From contig NZ_JAENXS010000002.1 of assembly GCF_016612535.1 (NCBI RefSeq), positions 1,984,001-2,048,000 on the forward strand: DNA of 64,000 nt, in the 5' to 3' direction. The notes beneath the pieces were generated by a model. The model saw nothing but the letters and a program-made list of their open reading frames with translations. It was not told the origin of the DNA and ran no database searches. The DNA is from Bradyrhizobium diazoefficiens. Lineage in GTDB: Bacteria; Pseudomonadota; Alphaproteobacteria; Rhizobiales; Xanthobacteraceae. How positions within the stretch are numbered: the stretch's first letter is position 1; each line of letters begins with the position of its first letter. Of the stretch, positions 28,589 through 37,162 are shown piece by piece. The translations under genes and the position numbers were made by a program.

Positions 28589-29239
28589 TTTGAGCTAATT
28601 CTTTAACGCGTGTTTACCGGACGGCCGGGCCGCGCACCTGTTCAAACAGGGATCGCCGATCGCTTACGACGCGCCGGCTGAATTGAAGAAGCGGCATCGC
28701 TGAATTCACCCTGCGACGAAATATGGAAAAACAACCCCATGCACAGTAGCCAGGGGATGTTGGCATGACGTCTTGCCCGGTCCGCAAGATCAGTTGACAC
28801 GTCGGGCAAAACAGGCGCACGATGCCAACATCGGATAATCCGCAGCAAGCACCTGCCGGAACCTGCAAAGGGACGCTTCGGTTTCTACAGATCCGACGGC
28901 ACTGTCCTAAGGTCCTCAATATCCAGCTCGATGATCTTGAGACCGAAGTCCCCCGTCAGATGGTCCGGCCTTTGGCCAGGCTCGCAGTCCCCAAGCCACT
29001 TCTCTTCTCTGACAGAAGCGGTCTCGCGCGGCATTTTAGGAGGCCAGCCTTCGCAATGGCCTGCAATTCTCCCGGCGTTCCGTAGAACCGCGGCCTGAAA
29101 TCGCATTTTCTGCTGCGGGAACACCGTACTAACACCGGCTGACCCGTTGGAATCGCAGCTTCGCCGCAATTACGGTTAAGAACCCCTTGTCACCGGTGCG
29201 CGCTGGTCGTTCCCCCACAGTTCGAGGATTTTTACCGAG
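28589..29239. other. Gene-free region containing one dispersed repeat copy
   Basis: No frame in these 651 bases has convincing coding features. A dispersed repeat lies at 28726-28833. A minus-strand frame of 94 codons at 28885-29169 is open but unrecognised and has no clear ribosome site. Confidence 0.6.
28726..28833. repeat. Dispersed repeat copy A, foldable
   Basis: Shares its two ends with the copy at 44157-44277: CCCCATGCAC near the left and TTGACACGTCGGGCAAAAC followed by a GCACGATG block at the right. Within this copy GATGTTGGCAT (28756-28766) and ATGCCAACATC (28822-28832) are a perfect 11-bp inverted repeat, so it can form a long hairpin. From memory this sequence type recurs in Bradyrhizobium genomes. 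Confidence 0.7.
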
Positions 29240-30202
29240 ATGCGATTTCTCGTCGCGGCTTGTGCTGCGTTCCTGATTCTGATGTGCGATGTCAGCTCAC
29301 AGCCGACCTGGCAAGTATCACACTTCGACCGCTCCACACCCAAAGCCGATCGCGCTCCCTCACTGGTCCCTCTCGCCGAGCTTTTCCTCGCGAGCGTGCA
29401 GGCCATCGAGCTCGCCAATGCGCGCGCATCGTACGAGGAGACGATCGAGCCGCCGCGCGCGGTCGAAACGGCCGTGCAGGCTCCGGCTTCACCGACCGAA
29501 CAATTCTGCCGTGCGCTCAAGGAAGCGGCCGAGGAGAGCGGCATTCCCGTGCCGTTCTTCGCCCGCCTGCTCTGGCAAGAGAGCCGCTTTCGTTCCAACG
29601 AGGTCAGCCAGGCCGGCGCCCAGGGCGTGGCGCAGTTCATGCCGGAGACGGCGGCCGAAGTCGGGTTAGACGATCCCTTCGACGCCATGAAGGCGCTGCC
29701 CGCATCGGCAAAGTTCCTGCGCAAGCTTCGCGACGATTTCGGCAATCTCGGCCTCGCCGCAGCCGCCTACAACGCAGGCCCCGGCCGCATCCAGAAGTGG
29801 CTCGCCAAGGAGAGCGAGCTGCCACGCGAGACCCGCGACTACGTCCGCATCATCACCGGCACCAAGGCGGAAGACTGGACCGAGCGTTCGGAAGCCTTGG
29901 CGATCCGGATCGACCTGCCGCGCGAAGCACCCTGCGAAGGCGTCGGCAGCCTGTCCAAGACCAAGGACGTCGCCTGGGTTCCGGTGAATCTGACGCCGTC
30001 GGTCGTCACCATCATTCGCAAGGCCGAGCAATTTGCAGCGCGGCTCTCGGCGAACCGCGCCCGCAAGCGCCTGGTTGCCCTGCTCCACAAGAATGGCGCA
30101 ACCCACGGCAAGGCGCGCAATATGATCGCGGCCCGCGCGGCCGGAAAGAGTGCAAAGGCGCGCGCCATCCACCTCGCATCGCGTGAACGTTCTTCCGGTT
30201 AG
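29240..30202 (+). CDS. Exported lytic transglycosylase
   Basis: A 320-residue protein with a signal peptide (MRFLVAACAAFLILMCDVSS) and an SLT (soluble lytic transglycosylase) domain from about residue 85 to 205. Family signatures include the catalytic Glu in RLLWQESRF (about residue 113), SQAGAQGVAQFMPETA, and NLGLAAAAYNAGPGRI. It cleaves the glycan strands of peptidoglycan in the periplasm. The C-terminal 90 residues are basic and Ala-rich (NRARKRLVALLHKNG; AAGKSAKARAIH), possibly for binding the cell wall. It stands alone. Confidence 0.9.
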   Translation: MRFLVAACAAFLILMCDVSSQPTWQVSHFDRSTPKADRAPSLVPLAELFLASVQAIELANARASYEETIEPPRAVETAVQAPASPTEQFCRALKEAAEESGIPVPFFARLLWQESRFRSNEVSQAGAQGVAQFMPETAAEVGLDDPFDAMKALPASAKFLRKLRDDFGNLGLAAAAYNAGPGRIQKWLAKESELPRETRDYVRIITGTKAEDWTERSEALAIRIDLPREAPCEGVGSLSKTKDVAWVPVNLTPSVVTIIRKAEQFAARLSANRARKRLVALLHKNGATHGKARNMIAARAAGKSAKARAIHLASRERSSG

Positions 30203-30215
30203 CGTGCGATTGAAG

Positions 30216-30959
30216 CTAAGGGACAGACGTGGAACACGCAAAATCGACCAGCGCATCGACGTGCAACTCGGTCGTGTCGAACACGGGGAAATTCGGCAAA
30301 TCGCTTTGGCCGATCAGCAGGAATATTTCGGTACAACCGAGAATAACACCCTCCGCCCCATCGGCGCGCAGCCCTGCGACGATCCGAAGATACTCCCGCT
30401 TCGAAGTGTCTCGAAGGTCGCCTCGTACCAGCTCGTCAAATATGACACGATCGACAATCTGCTTGTCAGCGTCCGAAGGCGCCACGAGTTCGATGCCGTA
30501 GCGCTGACTGTAGCGCTGCCGCAGAGCATCCGACTGCATGACGGACATCGTGCCGAGAAGGCCAACCTTGCGAAGGCCCGCCTTGCGAATAGCGTCGGCG
30601 GTTGGGTCGGCGATATGAAAGAATGGCGTCTGCCGGGTGGCCATGATGGGCTCGACAACCCTGTGCATGGTGTTCGAGACACATGCGATCACGTCGGCAC
30701 CGGCGCGCTCCAATCGCTCCACCTTCTCGAGGAGATAGCTGTGCGCCTCTGCCCACAAATTCTGACGCACAAAATATTCGATATTACCGAAATTGACCGA
30801 GACAATGATGATCTCGCCATTGTCCCAACCGCCCAGCCGGGAGTTCAGCCGCTCGTTGAGCATGCGGTAGTATTCACCCGTGGCCTGATTGCTCATGCCG
30901 CCAAGGATACCGATTACTTTTTGCCGTAGCGGCCGTGCTACGTTACTGTCCTTCGTCAT
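30216..30959 (-). CDS. Aspartate/glutamate racemase-family protein
   Basis: A 247-residue protein of the Asp/Glu/hydantoin racemase superfamily: IGILGGMSNQATGEYYRMLN at the N-terminus, and two Cys-containing catalytic motifs, ACVSNTMH and LGCTEIFLL, both present, so it should be active. It could be an aspartate racemase, a broad amino-acid racemase or a maleate-isomerase-like enzyme. ATG 30959 is chosen because homology starts there. It is divergent from the AraC regulator with about 110 bases between, the usual layout for a regulator and its target. Confidence 0.88.
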   Translation of the reverse strand: MTKDSNVARPLRQKVIGILGGMSNQATGEYYRMLNERLNSRLGGWDNGEIIIVSVNFGNIEYFVRQNLWAEAHSYLLEKVERLERAGADVIACVSNTMHRVVEPIMATRQTPFFHIADPTADAIRKAGLRKVGLLGTMSVMQSDALRQRYSQRYGIELVAPSDADKQIVDRVIFDELVRGDLRDTSKREYLRIVAGLRADGAEGVILGCTEIFLLIGQSDLPNFPVFDTTELHVDALVDFACSTSVP

Positions 30960-31068
30960 ATTCGAAGCCCTCTCCGCCTGCAGACAGGTGGCATCTTCGA
31001 CAAGTGAGAGCCCAATGATTGGAGATTCCTGCGCATCGGGAACGGCGCAAGTCAGCGGAACTCGTGGC

Positions 31069-31911
31069 ATGTCTTCGACAAACCGGCGGCGCGATGTCAT
31101 GAGGCTGTGGCGGGATTCCAGCCTTACCGACGGGCTGGAGCTTCTACGTGCCTCGTGCTTCGACTTCAGCTATCCGGCTCATTTTCACACCGAGTTCACC
31201 ATCGCAGCCTTCGTGCGCGGAGCACAGAGGCATCGCGTCTCGCGTCACGAGGGCATTGCGGAAGCAGGCACCGTGATGATTATCCAGCCGGGCGAAGTTC
31301 ATCGCGGCGAGGCCGTCGAACGCGACCAGGGATGGGACTATTGTGCCTTCTATCCCTCGGCCCGATTTCTCGAGCAGATCGCCGAAGACGCACTGGGCGG
31401 GCATGGCGGCATCGATTTCGGCCGCGACGTACTGCGCCACGATCCAACCATCGCGCGCGACCTTCTGCGCGCCAATACAATGATGGCTGCCTCGACGGAC
31501 GTGCTGGAGAGACAATGCGCAGCCTACGAGACATTCGGCGCCGTGATTGCCCGCTACGGCCAGCGAACGCGACGACGTCCGGGTCGGAGTTCATCGCGCG
31601 CGACTATGAGACATGCCGTAGCCTTCCTGGAAGAGCACCATGACCGTCCAATGACCGTCGGCGAAATAGCAGCCGTCGCGGGCCTCAGCGAATATCACTT
31701 CATGCGCAGCTTCCGCGCCGAGACAGGCCTGTCCGTTCACCGTTACCTGACTCAGGTTCGAATTCGTCGAGCCAAGGCACTTCTCGCGCGCGGCGTCAGC
31801 GCGGCTGAAACGGCACTCAGTGTCGGATTTTTCGACCAGAGCCACCTTATCAATCAGTTCCGGGTTCACCTTGGCATTACCCCCGGTTCCTTCGTGGCCG
31901 CCTCAAAATGA
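31069..31911 (+). CDS. AraC family transcriptional regulator
   Basis: About 280 residues. The N-terminal part is a cupin-like ligand-binding domain (PAHFHTEFTIAAFVRGAQRHRV; EAGTVMIIQPGEVHRGEAV); the C-terminal 100 residues are an AraC DNA-binding domain with two helix-turn-helix motifs (MTVGEIAAVAGLSEYHFMRS; GVSAAETALSVGFFDQSHLI). Several starts are possible (31015, 31069, 31099); 31069 leaves room for a divergent promoter. It probably senses an amino acid or related compound and controls the racemase gene, and perhaps the metabolic genes downstream. Confidence 0.88.
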   Translation: MSSTNRRRDVMRLWRDSSLTDGLELLRASCFDFSYPAHFHTEFTIAAFVRGAQRHRVSRHEGIAEAGTVMIIQPGEVHRGEAVERDQGWDYCAFYPSARFLEQIAEDALGGHGGIDFGRDVLRHDPTIARDLLRANTMMAASTDVLERQCAAYETFGAVIARYGQRTRRRPGRSSSRATMRHAVAFLEEHHDRPMTVGEIAAVAGLSEYHFMRSFRAETGLSVHRYLTQVRIRRAKALLARGVSAAETALSVGFFDQSHLINQFRVHLGITPGSFVAASK

Positions 31912-31963
31912 TGGCATGCGACAGGTCGCCCGCTCCGCCGCGTGTCCAGCGAGGGCTGAGCCT

Positions 31964-32347
31964 TCAGATCGGCTTCTCATCATCCGTCACCGGTGAGGTC
32001 ACCACCAGGAACACGAGATCGGTCAGCCCCGAATTCGAGATCGCGTGCTCGACACCGGGCGGCAGGAAGATCACGTCATGCTTGCGCACGACATGGGTCT
32101 TGCCCGCGATCTCCATCAATCCCTCGCCGTCGAGCACGTGATAGACCTGCTCCTGCACCTTGTGATGATGGCGCGCGACATGGGCCATCGGCTGGTACAT
32201 CGAGATACGGTAGTCGATGTGGCGCGAGCCCGCGGTCTCCGGCATCACCAGCGGTTTTGACAGCGCACCGCCAAAATGGTTGGGGAATTCGCGCCAGGGC
32301 ACCTCGGCAATGTTGCGGATGAAGGCGCCGCTGTTGTCGGCAGTCAT
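31964..32347 (-). CDS. Cupin domain protein
   Basis: A 127-residue single-cupin protein with the metal-binding motif in HVARHHHKVQEQVYHVLDGEG and a second part FLPPGVEHAISN. Small cupins may be isomerases, dioxygenases or sensors. GGAGGA precedes the ATG. It is the last gene of a minus-strand run (TPP enzyme, SDR, membrane protein, cupin), which probably forms one operon of small gaps, so it likely acts on the same compound or an intermediate. Confidence 0.85.
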   Translation of the reverse strand: MTADNSGAFIRNIAEVPWREFPNHFGGALSKPLVMPETAGSRHIDYRISMYQPMAHVARHHHKVQEQVYHVLDGEGLMEIAGKTHVVRKHDVIFLPPGVEHAISNSGLTDLVFLVVTSPVTDDEKPI

Positions 32348-32368
32348 CGCTGATCCTCCGTGTTCAGG

Positions 32369-32887
32369 TCATCCAAGGCGGTGCTTCACGATCAGCGCGA
32401 GCGGCACCGTGTAGAAGAAATGCGACATGAAGCCACCGATAATCACCATGGGGTCGAGATAGTTCGGATGATTGTCGGTCGCGAGCGCGATCGCGGCGTG
32501 CATGACGATCCAGACGAAGATGGCAAAGAACATCGCGACCAGCGTCGCTTCGTATCCACGGCGCCGAAACCAGGGCCATGCCAAGGCAAACACCGCGCCC
32601 CAGGCGAGGCAGAAGAAAAAATGGATTCCGGTGCCGACGACGTAGGCCAATCCGCCCAGACTGTCCTGAACCGCCTTGCCAAACACCAGCCCCGTGGCAT
32701 TGCGCGGAATTCCGGCCATCGGCATGAGATGCTGGACGCCAACCCAGACGATGGCCTCGTAGATCCAGATGGTGACCCCGCCCACGAGCCCGCCGGTGAA
32801 CCCTGCCTGGATCCTCTGCCTGACGTCAGGTTCGTCCATTGCCGCCGACGCAGTTACCGTCTGACCACTCGACCCAATCGCGCTCAT
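32369..32887 (-). CDS. Small membrane protein of unknown function
   Basis: A 172-residue protein with four predicted membrane segments (TGGLVGGVTIWIYEAIVWVG; GGLAYVVGTGIHFFFCLAWG; LVAMFFAIFVWIVMHAAIA; MVIIGGFMSHFFYTVPLALI). I do not recognise the family; its layout recalls DUF1440/YagU-like inner-membrane proteins. ATG 32887 is chosen over 32908 because GAGGAGGG lies eight bases upstream. It lies between an SDR gene and a cupin gene in the same operon. Confidence 0.75.
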   Translation of the reverse strand: MSAIGSSGQTVTASAAMDEPDVRQRIQAGFTGGLVGGVTIWIYEAIVWVGVQHLMPMAGIPRNATGLVFGKAVQDSLGGLAYVVGTGIHFFFCLAWGAVFALAWPWFRRRGYEATLVAMFFAIFVWIVMHAAIALATDNHPNYLDPMVIIGGFMSHFFYTVPLALIVKHRLG

Positions 32888-32930
32888 CGGTATTCCCTCC
32901 TCTGTCATCCCTGCTCACCGGTCGGGGTGA

Positions 32931-33635
32931 TCAGTTCACCAGCGCGCCGCCGTCGATATAGACGATCGAGCCCGTGGCAAAGCCGTTGGTCATGAAGCTC
33001 GCGATCTGCTGGGCGATATCTTCGGCCGTGCCGACGCGACCGACCGGCAGCGCGGCCGCCGTCTTCGCCAGCATCTCCTTCCGCGCCGCCTCTGGCATCG
33101 CGGCCCGGATCGGCGTGTCGATCACGCCGGGCGAGACCGCATTCACACGCACCGGCGCAAGCTCGAGCGCCAGCGCACGGGCCAACGATTCCAGCGCACC
33201 ATTGGCCGCGCTGATGATCGCCGAATTCGGCCGCGGCCGGACACTGAGGAAACCGGTGACAAGAGTCAGCGAGCCGCCGGGCCGGATCTCGGCCTCGCGC
33301 GCGACGCGCCAGGCGCCCCAGAACTTGGCTTCCATCGTCGCGCGCACATCGTCCATCGCGACCGTCTTGAATGGGCCCGTCTTGAGCTGCGCCGCCGTCA
33401 GCACGACGTGATCGACAGGGCCGGTGCGACGGAACAGGTCTGCGATGCTCTGATCATTGGTGACGTCGGTAGGAATGGCCGTCACCTTCAGCAACTGGGC
33501 GACGGGATCAAGCTTGGCCGCGCTGCGCGAGGCGATCACGACGTCCGCACCTTGAGCCTTTGCCAGCTCCGCCGTAGCGAGGCCAATGCCTGAGGAGCCG
33601 CCGATCACGACGACCTTCTTGCCTGCGAGCATCAT
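32931..33635 (-). CDS. SDR family protein without the canonical YxxxK
   Basis: A 234-residue protein with a normal SDR cofactor motif VIGGSSGIGLATA (residues about 10-22) and a normal C-terminus (GFATGSIVYIDGGALV). The position of the catalytic Tyr-Lys holds SAIISAANGALESL instead of YxxxK, and the upstream Ser region is VTGFLSVRP. A subfamily of SDRs has this substitution, but ordinary dehydrogenase chemistry is doubtful. GGGGAG precedes the ATG. It lies 48 bases after the TPP-enzyme gene, in the same operon. Confidence 0.85.
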   Translation of the reverse strand: MMLAGKKVVVIGGSSGIGLATAELAKAQGADVVIASRSAAKLDPVAQLLKVTAIPTDVTNDQSIADLFRRTGPVDHVVLTAAQLKTGPFKTVAMDDVRATMEAKFWGAWRVAREAEIRPGGSLTLVTGFLSVRPRPNSAIISAANGALESLARALALELAPVRVNAVSPGVIDTPIRAAMPEAARKEMLAKTAAALPVGRVGTAEDIAQQIASFMTNGFATGSIVYIDGGALVN

Positions 33636-33683
33636 TCTGATCTCCCCGATATCTCGTTGATTGTCGATGTGCGGGCCGTGTGA

Positions 33684-35483
33684 TCAGCCCGGCTGGAAGC
33701 GCGTTCCGATACCGGCCTTGCTCTGGCCAAGGCCGGGCAACTCCCAGACGCCGGCGCCGGACGGATTGACGTCGGCGGCGATGTCGACGTCGATCAGATA
33801 GGGCTTGTTGGCGGCGATGCCCTTGCGGATCGCCTCGCCGAGGTCGCCGGCGCGATCGACGCGCACGCCTTCGACGCCGCAGGAGCGCGCCATCGCCGCG
33901 AAATCGGGATTGTAACGCTCGCCCGTTTCCGGATGCTTGAAGTCGGTCGCCAACTCGCGTCCGCCGAGATAGCCGCGCTGCAAGCCCCGGATCGAGGCAT
34001 AGGCGTAATTGTTCCAGACCACCCAGACCACGGGCAGATTGTACTCGACCGCGGTGCCCAGCACGTTGGCGTGCATGAAGAAGGCGCCGTCGCCGCACAC
34101 CGACACGCAGGGCCGATCGGGGGCCGCGAATTTCGCGCCCATCACGCCGGCGACGCCAAAGCCCATCGGGCCAAAGCCCATCGAGCCGATCAGCGAATCC
34201 GGCCGCTTCGGCTTGCAGAAGCCGAGCAGCCAGTTGTGGTGCACGCCGATATCGGAGACGAGGATCGCATCCTCCGGCAGCGCCTTGTCGATCTCGACGG
34301 CTGCGCGCTGCGGATTGATCGGCGTGGTGTCGTCGGAGAAACCGGGCGCGACGAACTTGTCCCACTCCTTGCGATAACCGTCGATCTGCGCCAGCCATTT
34401 CTTGCGGGCATCGGCTTTCTTGAAGAGGTTGTCCCGTCGATCGAGCTCGGCATGAACCTGGCGCAGGAAGGTGCGGACGTCGGCCATCAGCCCGAGCGCA
34501 ACGGGATAGTTGCGGCCGATCTCCTCGGGGTCGATGTCGACGTGGATCAGCCGCGTCGGCGGGATGGTGAAGGAATAGCCGGGAATCCATGAGCTCGAGG
34601 TGCGGTCGTCGAAGCGAACGCCGAGCGCGAGCAGCACGTCGGCCTGGCGGGTTGCGTGGTTGGCCTGGTAATGACCCGCGCGCGCGACGAGGCCAAGCGC
34701 GAGCGGATGATTGACATCGAGCGCGCCGAGCCCGCTCGCGGACGCCGCTACGGGAATCTGAAGCCGCTCGGCCAGCTTGCGCAGTTCCTCCGCCGCGCCG
34801 CCATAGCGCACGCCCTGCCCGACCAGCATCACCGGCCGCTCGGCCGCAAGCAGCATGTCGACAGCCTTCTCGACACCTTCCGGATCGGCGCCGCAGCGGC
34901 TGGAGATGTTGGCGCTCCACTCGGCCACCTTGGGCGCCTCCTCGGCGGCGGCTTCCATGAACACGTCGAAGGGAACGTCGATCACCACGGGCCCCGGCCG
35001 TCCGGTGACCATGGTCTTCCAGGCTTGCCGTACCGCGAGCGGCACCATCTCGCCGCGCGTCGGCTGGAACACTTTCTTGCACATCGTGCGCACGGTCGAC
35101 GGGAAGTCGGCCTGATAGTGCCGATACATCTCCTGGAAGGCGCCGCGGTTGAACTGGCTGGTCGGCACATTGCCGGTAATCGCCATGAACGGCACGGAAT
35201 CGAGGAAGGCGTTCGCAAGCGAGATCGGAAGATTGGCGGAGCCTGGTCCGCAGGAGGTGAAGGTCGCGGTCGGCCTGCCGGAGACACGGTAATAGACGTC
35301 GGCCATGAAGCCGGCGACGCTCTCGTGATGCACGGAGATGGTCTTGATTTCGGAGGAGCGCTCGTACAGCGCGTCGATGAACTGGATGTTGCCGTGGCCG
35401 CAGAGCCCGAACACCTGCGGCACCTTCTCCTGGATCAGGTAATCGACAATGACCTGGGCGCCATTGAGCATGTTTTTCGACAT
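33684..35483 (-). CDS. Thiamine-diphosphate-dependent enzyme (acetolactate synthase/decarboxylase-like)
   Basis: A 599-residue TPP enzyme. The N-terminal Pyr domain holds the cofactor-activating Glu in SVHHESVAGFMADVYYR (about residue 53); the C-terminal PP domain holds the GDG-N motif (CGDGAFFMHANVLGTAVEYN, from about 461). The middle domain is present, so it is full length. Members include acetolactate synthase, benzoylformate decarboxylase, oxalyl-CoA decarboxylase and sulfoacetaldehyde acetyltransferase. ATG 35483 with a GGGAGA site is chosen over the TTG one codon upstream. It is divergent from an aldehyde dehydrogenase, which fits decarboxylation of a 2-oxo acid to an aldehyde. Confidence 0.88.
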   Translation of the reverse strand: MSKNMLNGAQVIVDYLIQEKVPQVFGLCGHGNIQFIDALYERSSEIKTISVHHESVAGFMADVYYRVSGRPTATFTSCGPGSANLPISLANAFLDSVPFMAITGNVPTSQFNRGAFQEMYRHYQADFPSTVRTMCKKVFQPTRGEMVPLAVRQAWKTMVTGRPGPVVIDVPFDVFMEAAAEEAPKVAEWSANISSRCGADPEGVEKAVDMLLAAERPVMLVGQGVRYGGAAEELRKLAERLQIPVAASASGLGALDVNHPLALGLVARAGHYQANHATRQADVLLALGVRFDDRTSSSWIPGYSFTIPPTRLIHVDIDPEEIGRNYPVALGLMADVRTFLRQVHAELDRRDNLFKKADARKKWLAQIDGYRKEWDKFVAPGFSDDTTPINPQRAAVEIDKALPEDAILVSDIGVHHNWLLGFCKPKRPDSLIGSMGFGPMGFGVAGVMGAKFAAPDRPCVSVCGDGAFFMHANVLGTAVEYNLPVVWVVWNNYAYASIRGLQRGYLGGRELATDFKHPETGERYNPDFAAMARSCGVEGVRVDRAGDLGEAIRKGIAANKPYLIDVDIAADVNPSGAGVWELPGLGQSKAGIGTRFQPG

Positions 35484-35566
35484 CAACTCGTCTCCCTGCG
35501 GCTCGCCGTCTTCTTCATCGGTGCGATCAGCGCCGCCGGTCGCCCTCGAGCCGCCGGCACCCTATT

Positions 35567-35603
35567 TCTCATAATGCTGTACGTCAATTTATATTGTGGT
35601 AGA
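35567..35603. promoter_or_regulatory. Candidate regulator-binding region between TPP-enzyme and ALDH genes
   Basis: TCTCATAAT (35567-35575) and ATATTGTGGTAGA (35591-35603) lie in the AT-rich part of the divergent promoter. TCTCACAATAT occurs at 38177-38187 before the ABC operon; its reverse complement, ATATTGTGAGA, matches the second element. The IclR regulator gene lies between the two sites, so it is the natural candidate for binding. Confidence 0.35.
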
Positions 35604-35671
35604 TTGCCGCGGACGGTGGACGGGCCCGCCTCGATACAAGACCAACGCCGTCGCCACCCCGGGAGGTCCGC

Positions 35672-37129
35672 ATGAGCGCCATTTCCGCCGAGACATCCGC
35701 TGCGGTTGCCGCGCCCGCCGAAATTCCGATGCTGATCGGCGGCGAGTGGCGCGCGGCCAGGGACGTCTATGCCGTGCGCGATCCCTATCGCACCACCATC
35801 GTCGCGCACGCGCCGAGCTCGAGCCTCGCCGAACTCGACGCCGCCCTGAATGCCGCCGTCGCGGCGAAATCCGTCATCGCGGCCATGCCGGCATACGAGC
35901 GGGCCACGCTGCTTCGCCGCGCCGGCAACCTGCTCGTCGAGCGCGCCGATCGCATCGCCGAGATCATGTCGCGCGAGACCGGCAAGGCCATCAAGGACGC
36001 CAAGGCCGAGATCGTCCGCTCCCAGGATACGCTGTCGCTGTCGGCGGAAGAGGCGGTGCGGATCGAGGGCGAACACATCCCGCTCGACGCCAGCGCCATG
36101 GGCGCCGGAAAGATCTGCTTCATGCTGCGCTTTCCGGTCGGCGTGATCGCCGGCATCACGCCGTTCAACGCCCCGGTCAACCTCGCCTGCCACAAGATCG
36201 CGCCCGCCATCGCAGCCGGCAACGCGCTGGTGCTGAAGGCGCCTCCGCAATCGCCCGGCGTGATCCACGAGCTCGCAAAAATCTTCGTCGACGCGGGTAC
36301 GCCGGCGGGCGCGCTGAACGTGCTCTACGGCGACATCGTCGGCCCGGCGCTGGTCCGCGACCCCCGCGTCGACTTCGTCACCTTCACCGGCTCGCCGCGC
36401 GCTGGCGCCCAGATCAAGGCCGCCTCCGGCCTGCGCCGCGTCGCGCTCGAGCTCGGCGGCAATGGCGTCACCATCGTCCACGCCGACGCGAATATCGCGG
36501 ATGCCGCCCCGGTCTGCGCCCGCAATTCGATGCGGCTCGCCGGCCAGAGCTGCATCTCCGTACAGACGGTTTATGTGCACCGCAGCCGCTACGAGGAGTT
36601 CGTCGACCTTGTCGTCGCCGAGGTCAGAAAGCTCAAGCTCGGCGATCCCCTCGATCCCGCAACCGACGTCGGCACGCTGATCGACGAGGCCGCCGCGCGG
36701 CGCGTCGAATCCTGGATCGCAGAGGCAACAGGCGGCGGCGCCAAGGTGCTGACCGGCGGCAAGCGCCACGGCGCGCAGATCGAGCCGACGGTGATCGCGG
36801 GTGCGAAGCCCGAGATGAAGGTCGTCTGCGACGAGGTGTTCGGGCCGGTCATCAGCCTGTGCCCTTATGATGATGTGGAGAACGTATTTCGTACGGTCAG
36901 CGAGAGCCGGTTCGGGCTGCAGACCGGCATCTTCACCGCCTCCACCGCGCTTGCGATTCGCGCCGTGCGCGCCTTGCGCACCGGCGGCGTCATCATCAAC
37001 GGCTCTTCGACCTGGCGGACCGATCAGCTCGCCTATGGCGGGGTCAAGGATTCCGGCATCGGCCGCGAGGGGCCGCGCTACGCCATCCGCGACATGACCG
37101 AGGAACGCATGGTACTGTTCAATTACTAG
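35672..37129 (+). CDS. Aldehyde dehydrogenase family protein
   Basis: A 485-residue NAD(P)-dependent aldehyde dehydrogenase. Visible: the substrate/cofactor signature TPFNAPVNLACHKIAPAIAAG, TFTGSPRAGAQI, the catalytic Glu in ALELGGNG (about residue 260) and the nucleophilic Cys in AGQSCISVQ (about 294). The Glu-Leu-Gly-Gly-Asn form and absence of a CoA-type motif suggest an ordinary acid-forming enzyme of the lactaldehyde/phosphonoacetaldehyde-like group. GGGAGG precedes the ATG. It is divergent from the TPP-enzyme gene and likely oxidises its aldehyde product. Confidence 0.9.
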   Translation: MSAISAETSAAVAAPAEIPMLIGGEWRAARDVYAVRDPYRTTIVAHAPSSSLAELDAALNAAVAAKSVIAAMPAYERATLLRRAGNLLVERADRIAEIMSRETGKAIKDAKAEIVRSQDTLSLSAEEAVRIEGEHIPLDASAMGAGKICFMLRFPVGVIAGITPFNAPVNLACHKIAPAIAAGNALVLKAPPQSPGVIHELAKIFVDAGTPAGALNVLYGDIVGPALVRDPRVDFVTFTGSPRAGAQIKAASGLRRVALELGGNGVTIVHADANIADAAPVCARNSMRLAGQSCISVQTVYVHRSRYEEFVDLVVAEVRKLKLGDPLDPATDVGTLIDEAAARRVESWIAEATGGGAKVLTGGKRHGAQIEPTVIAGAKPEMKVVCDEVFGPVISLCPYDDVENVFRTVSESRFGLQTGIFTASTALAIRAVRALRTGGVIINGSSTWRTDQLAYGGVKDSGIGREGPRYAIRDMTEERMVLFNY

Positions 37130-37162
37130 AGCCACGACCGCTACGAGAAGGGGGCCTCTTCC

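Noticed and set aside
28885..29169. 94-codon minus-strand frame in the gene-free region
   Set aside because: Looks moderately protein-like, but has no clear ribosome site and no recognised family; kept only as a note.
33684..35483. Acetolactate synthase large subunit (ilvB)
   Set aside because: No ilvN regulatory subunit follows and the context is catabolic, so a biosynthetic assignment is not supported.
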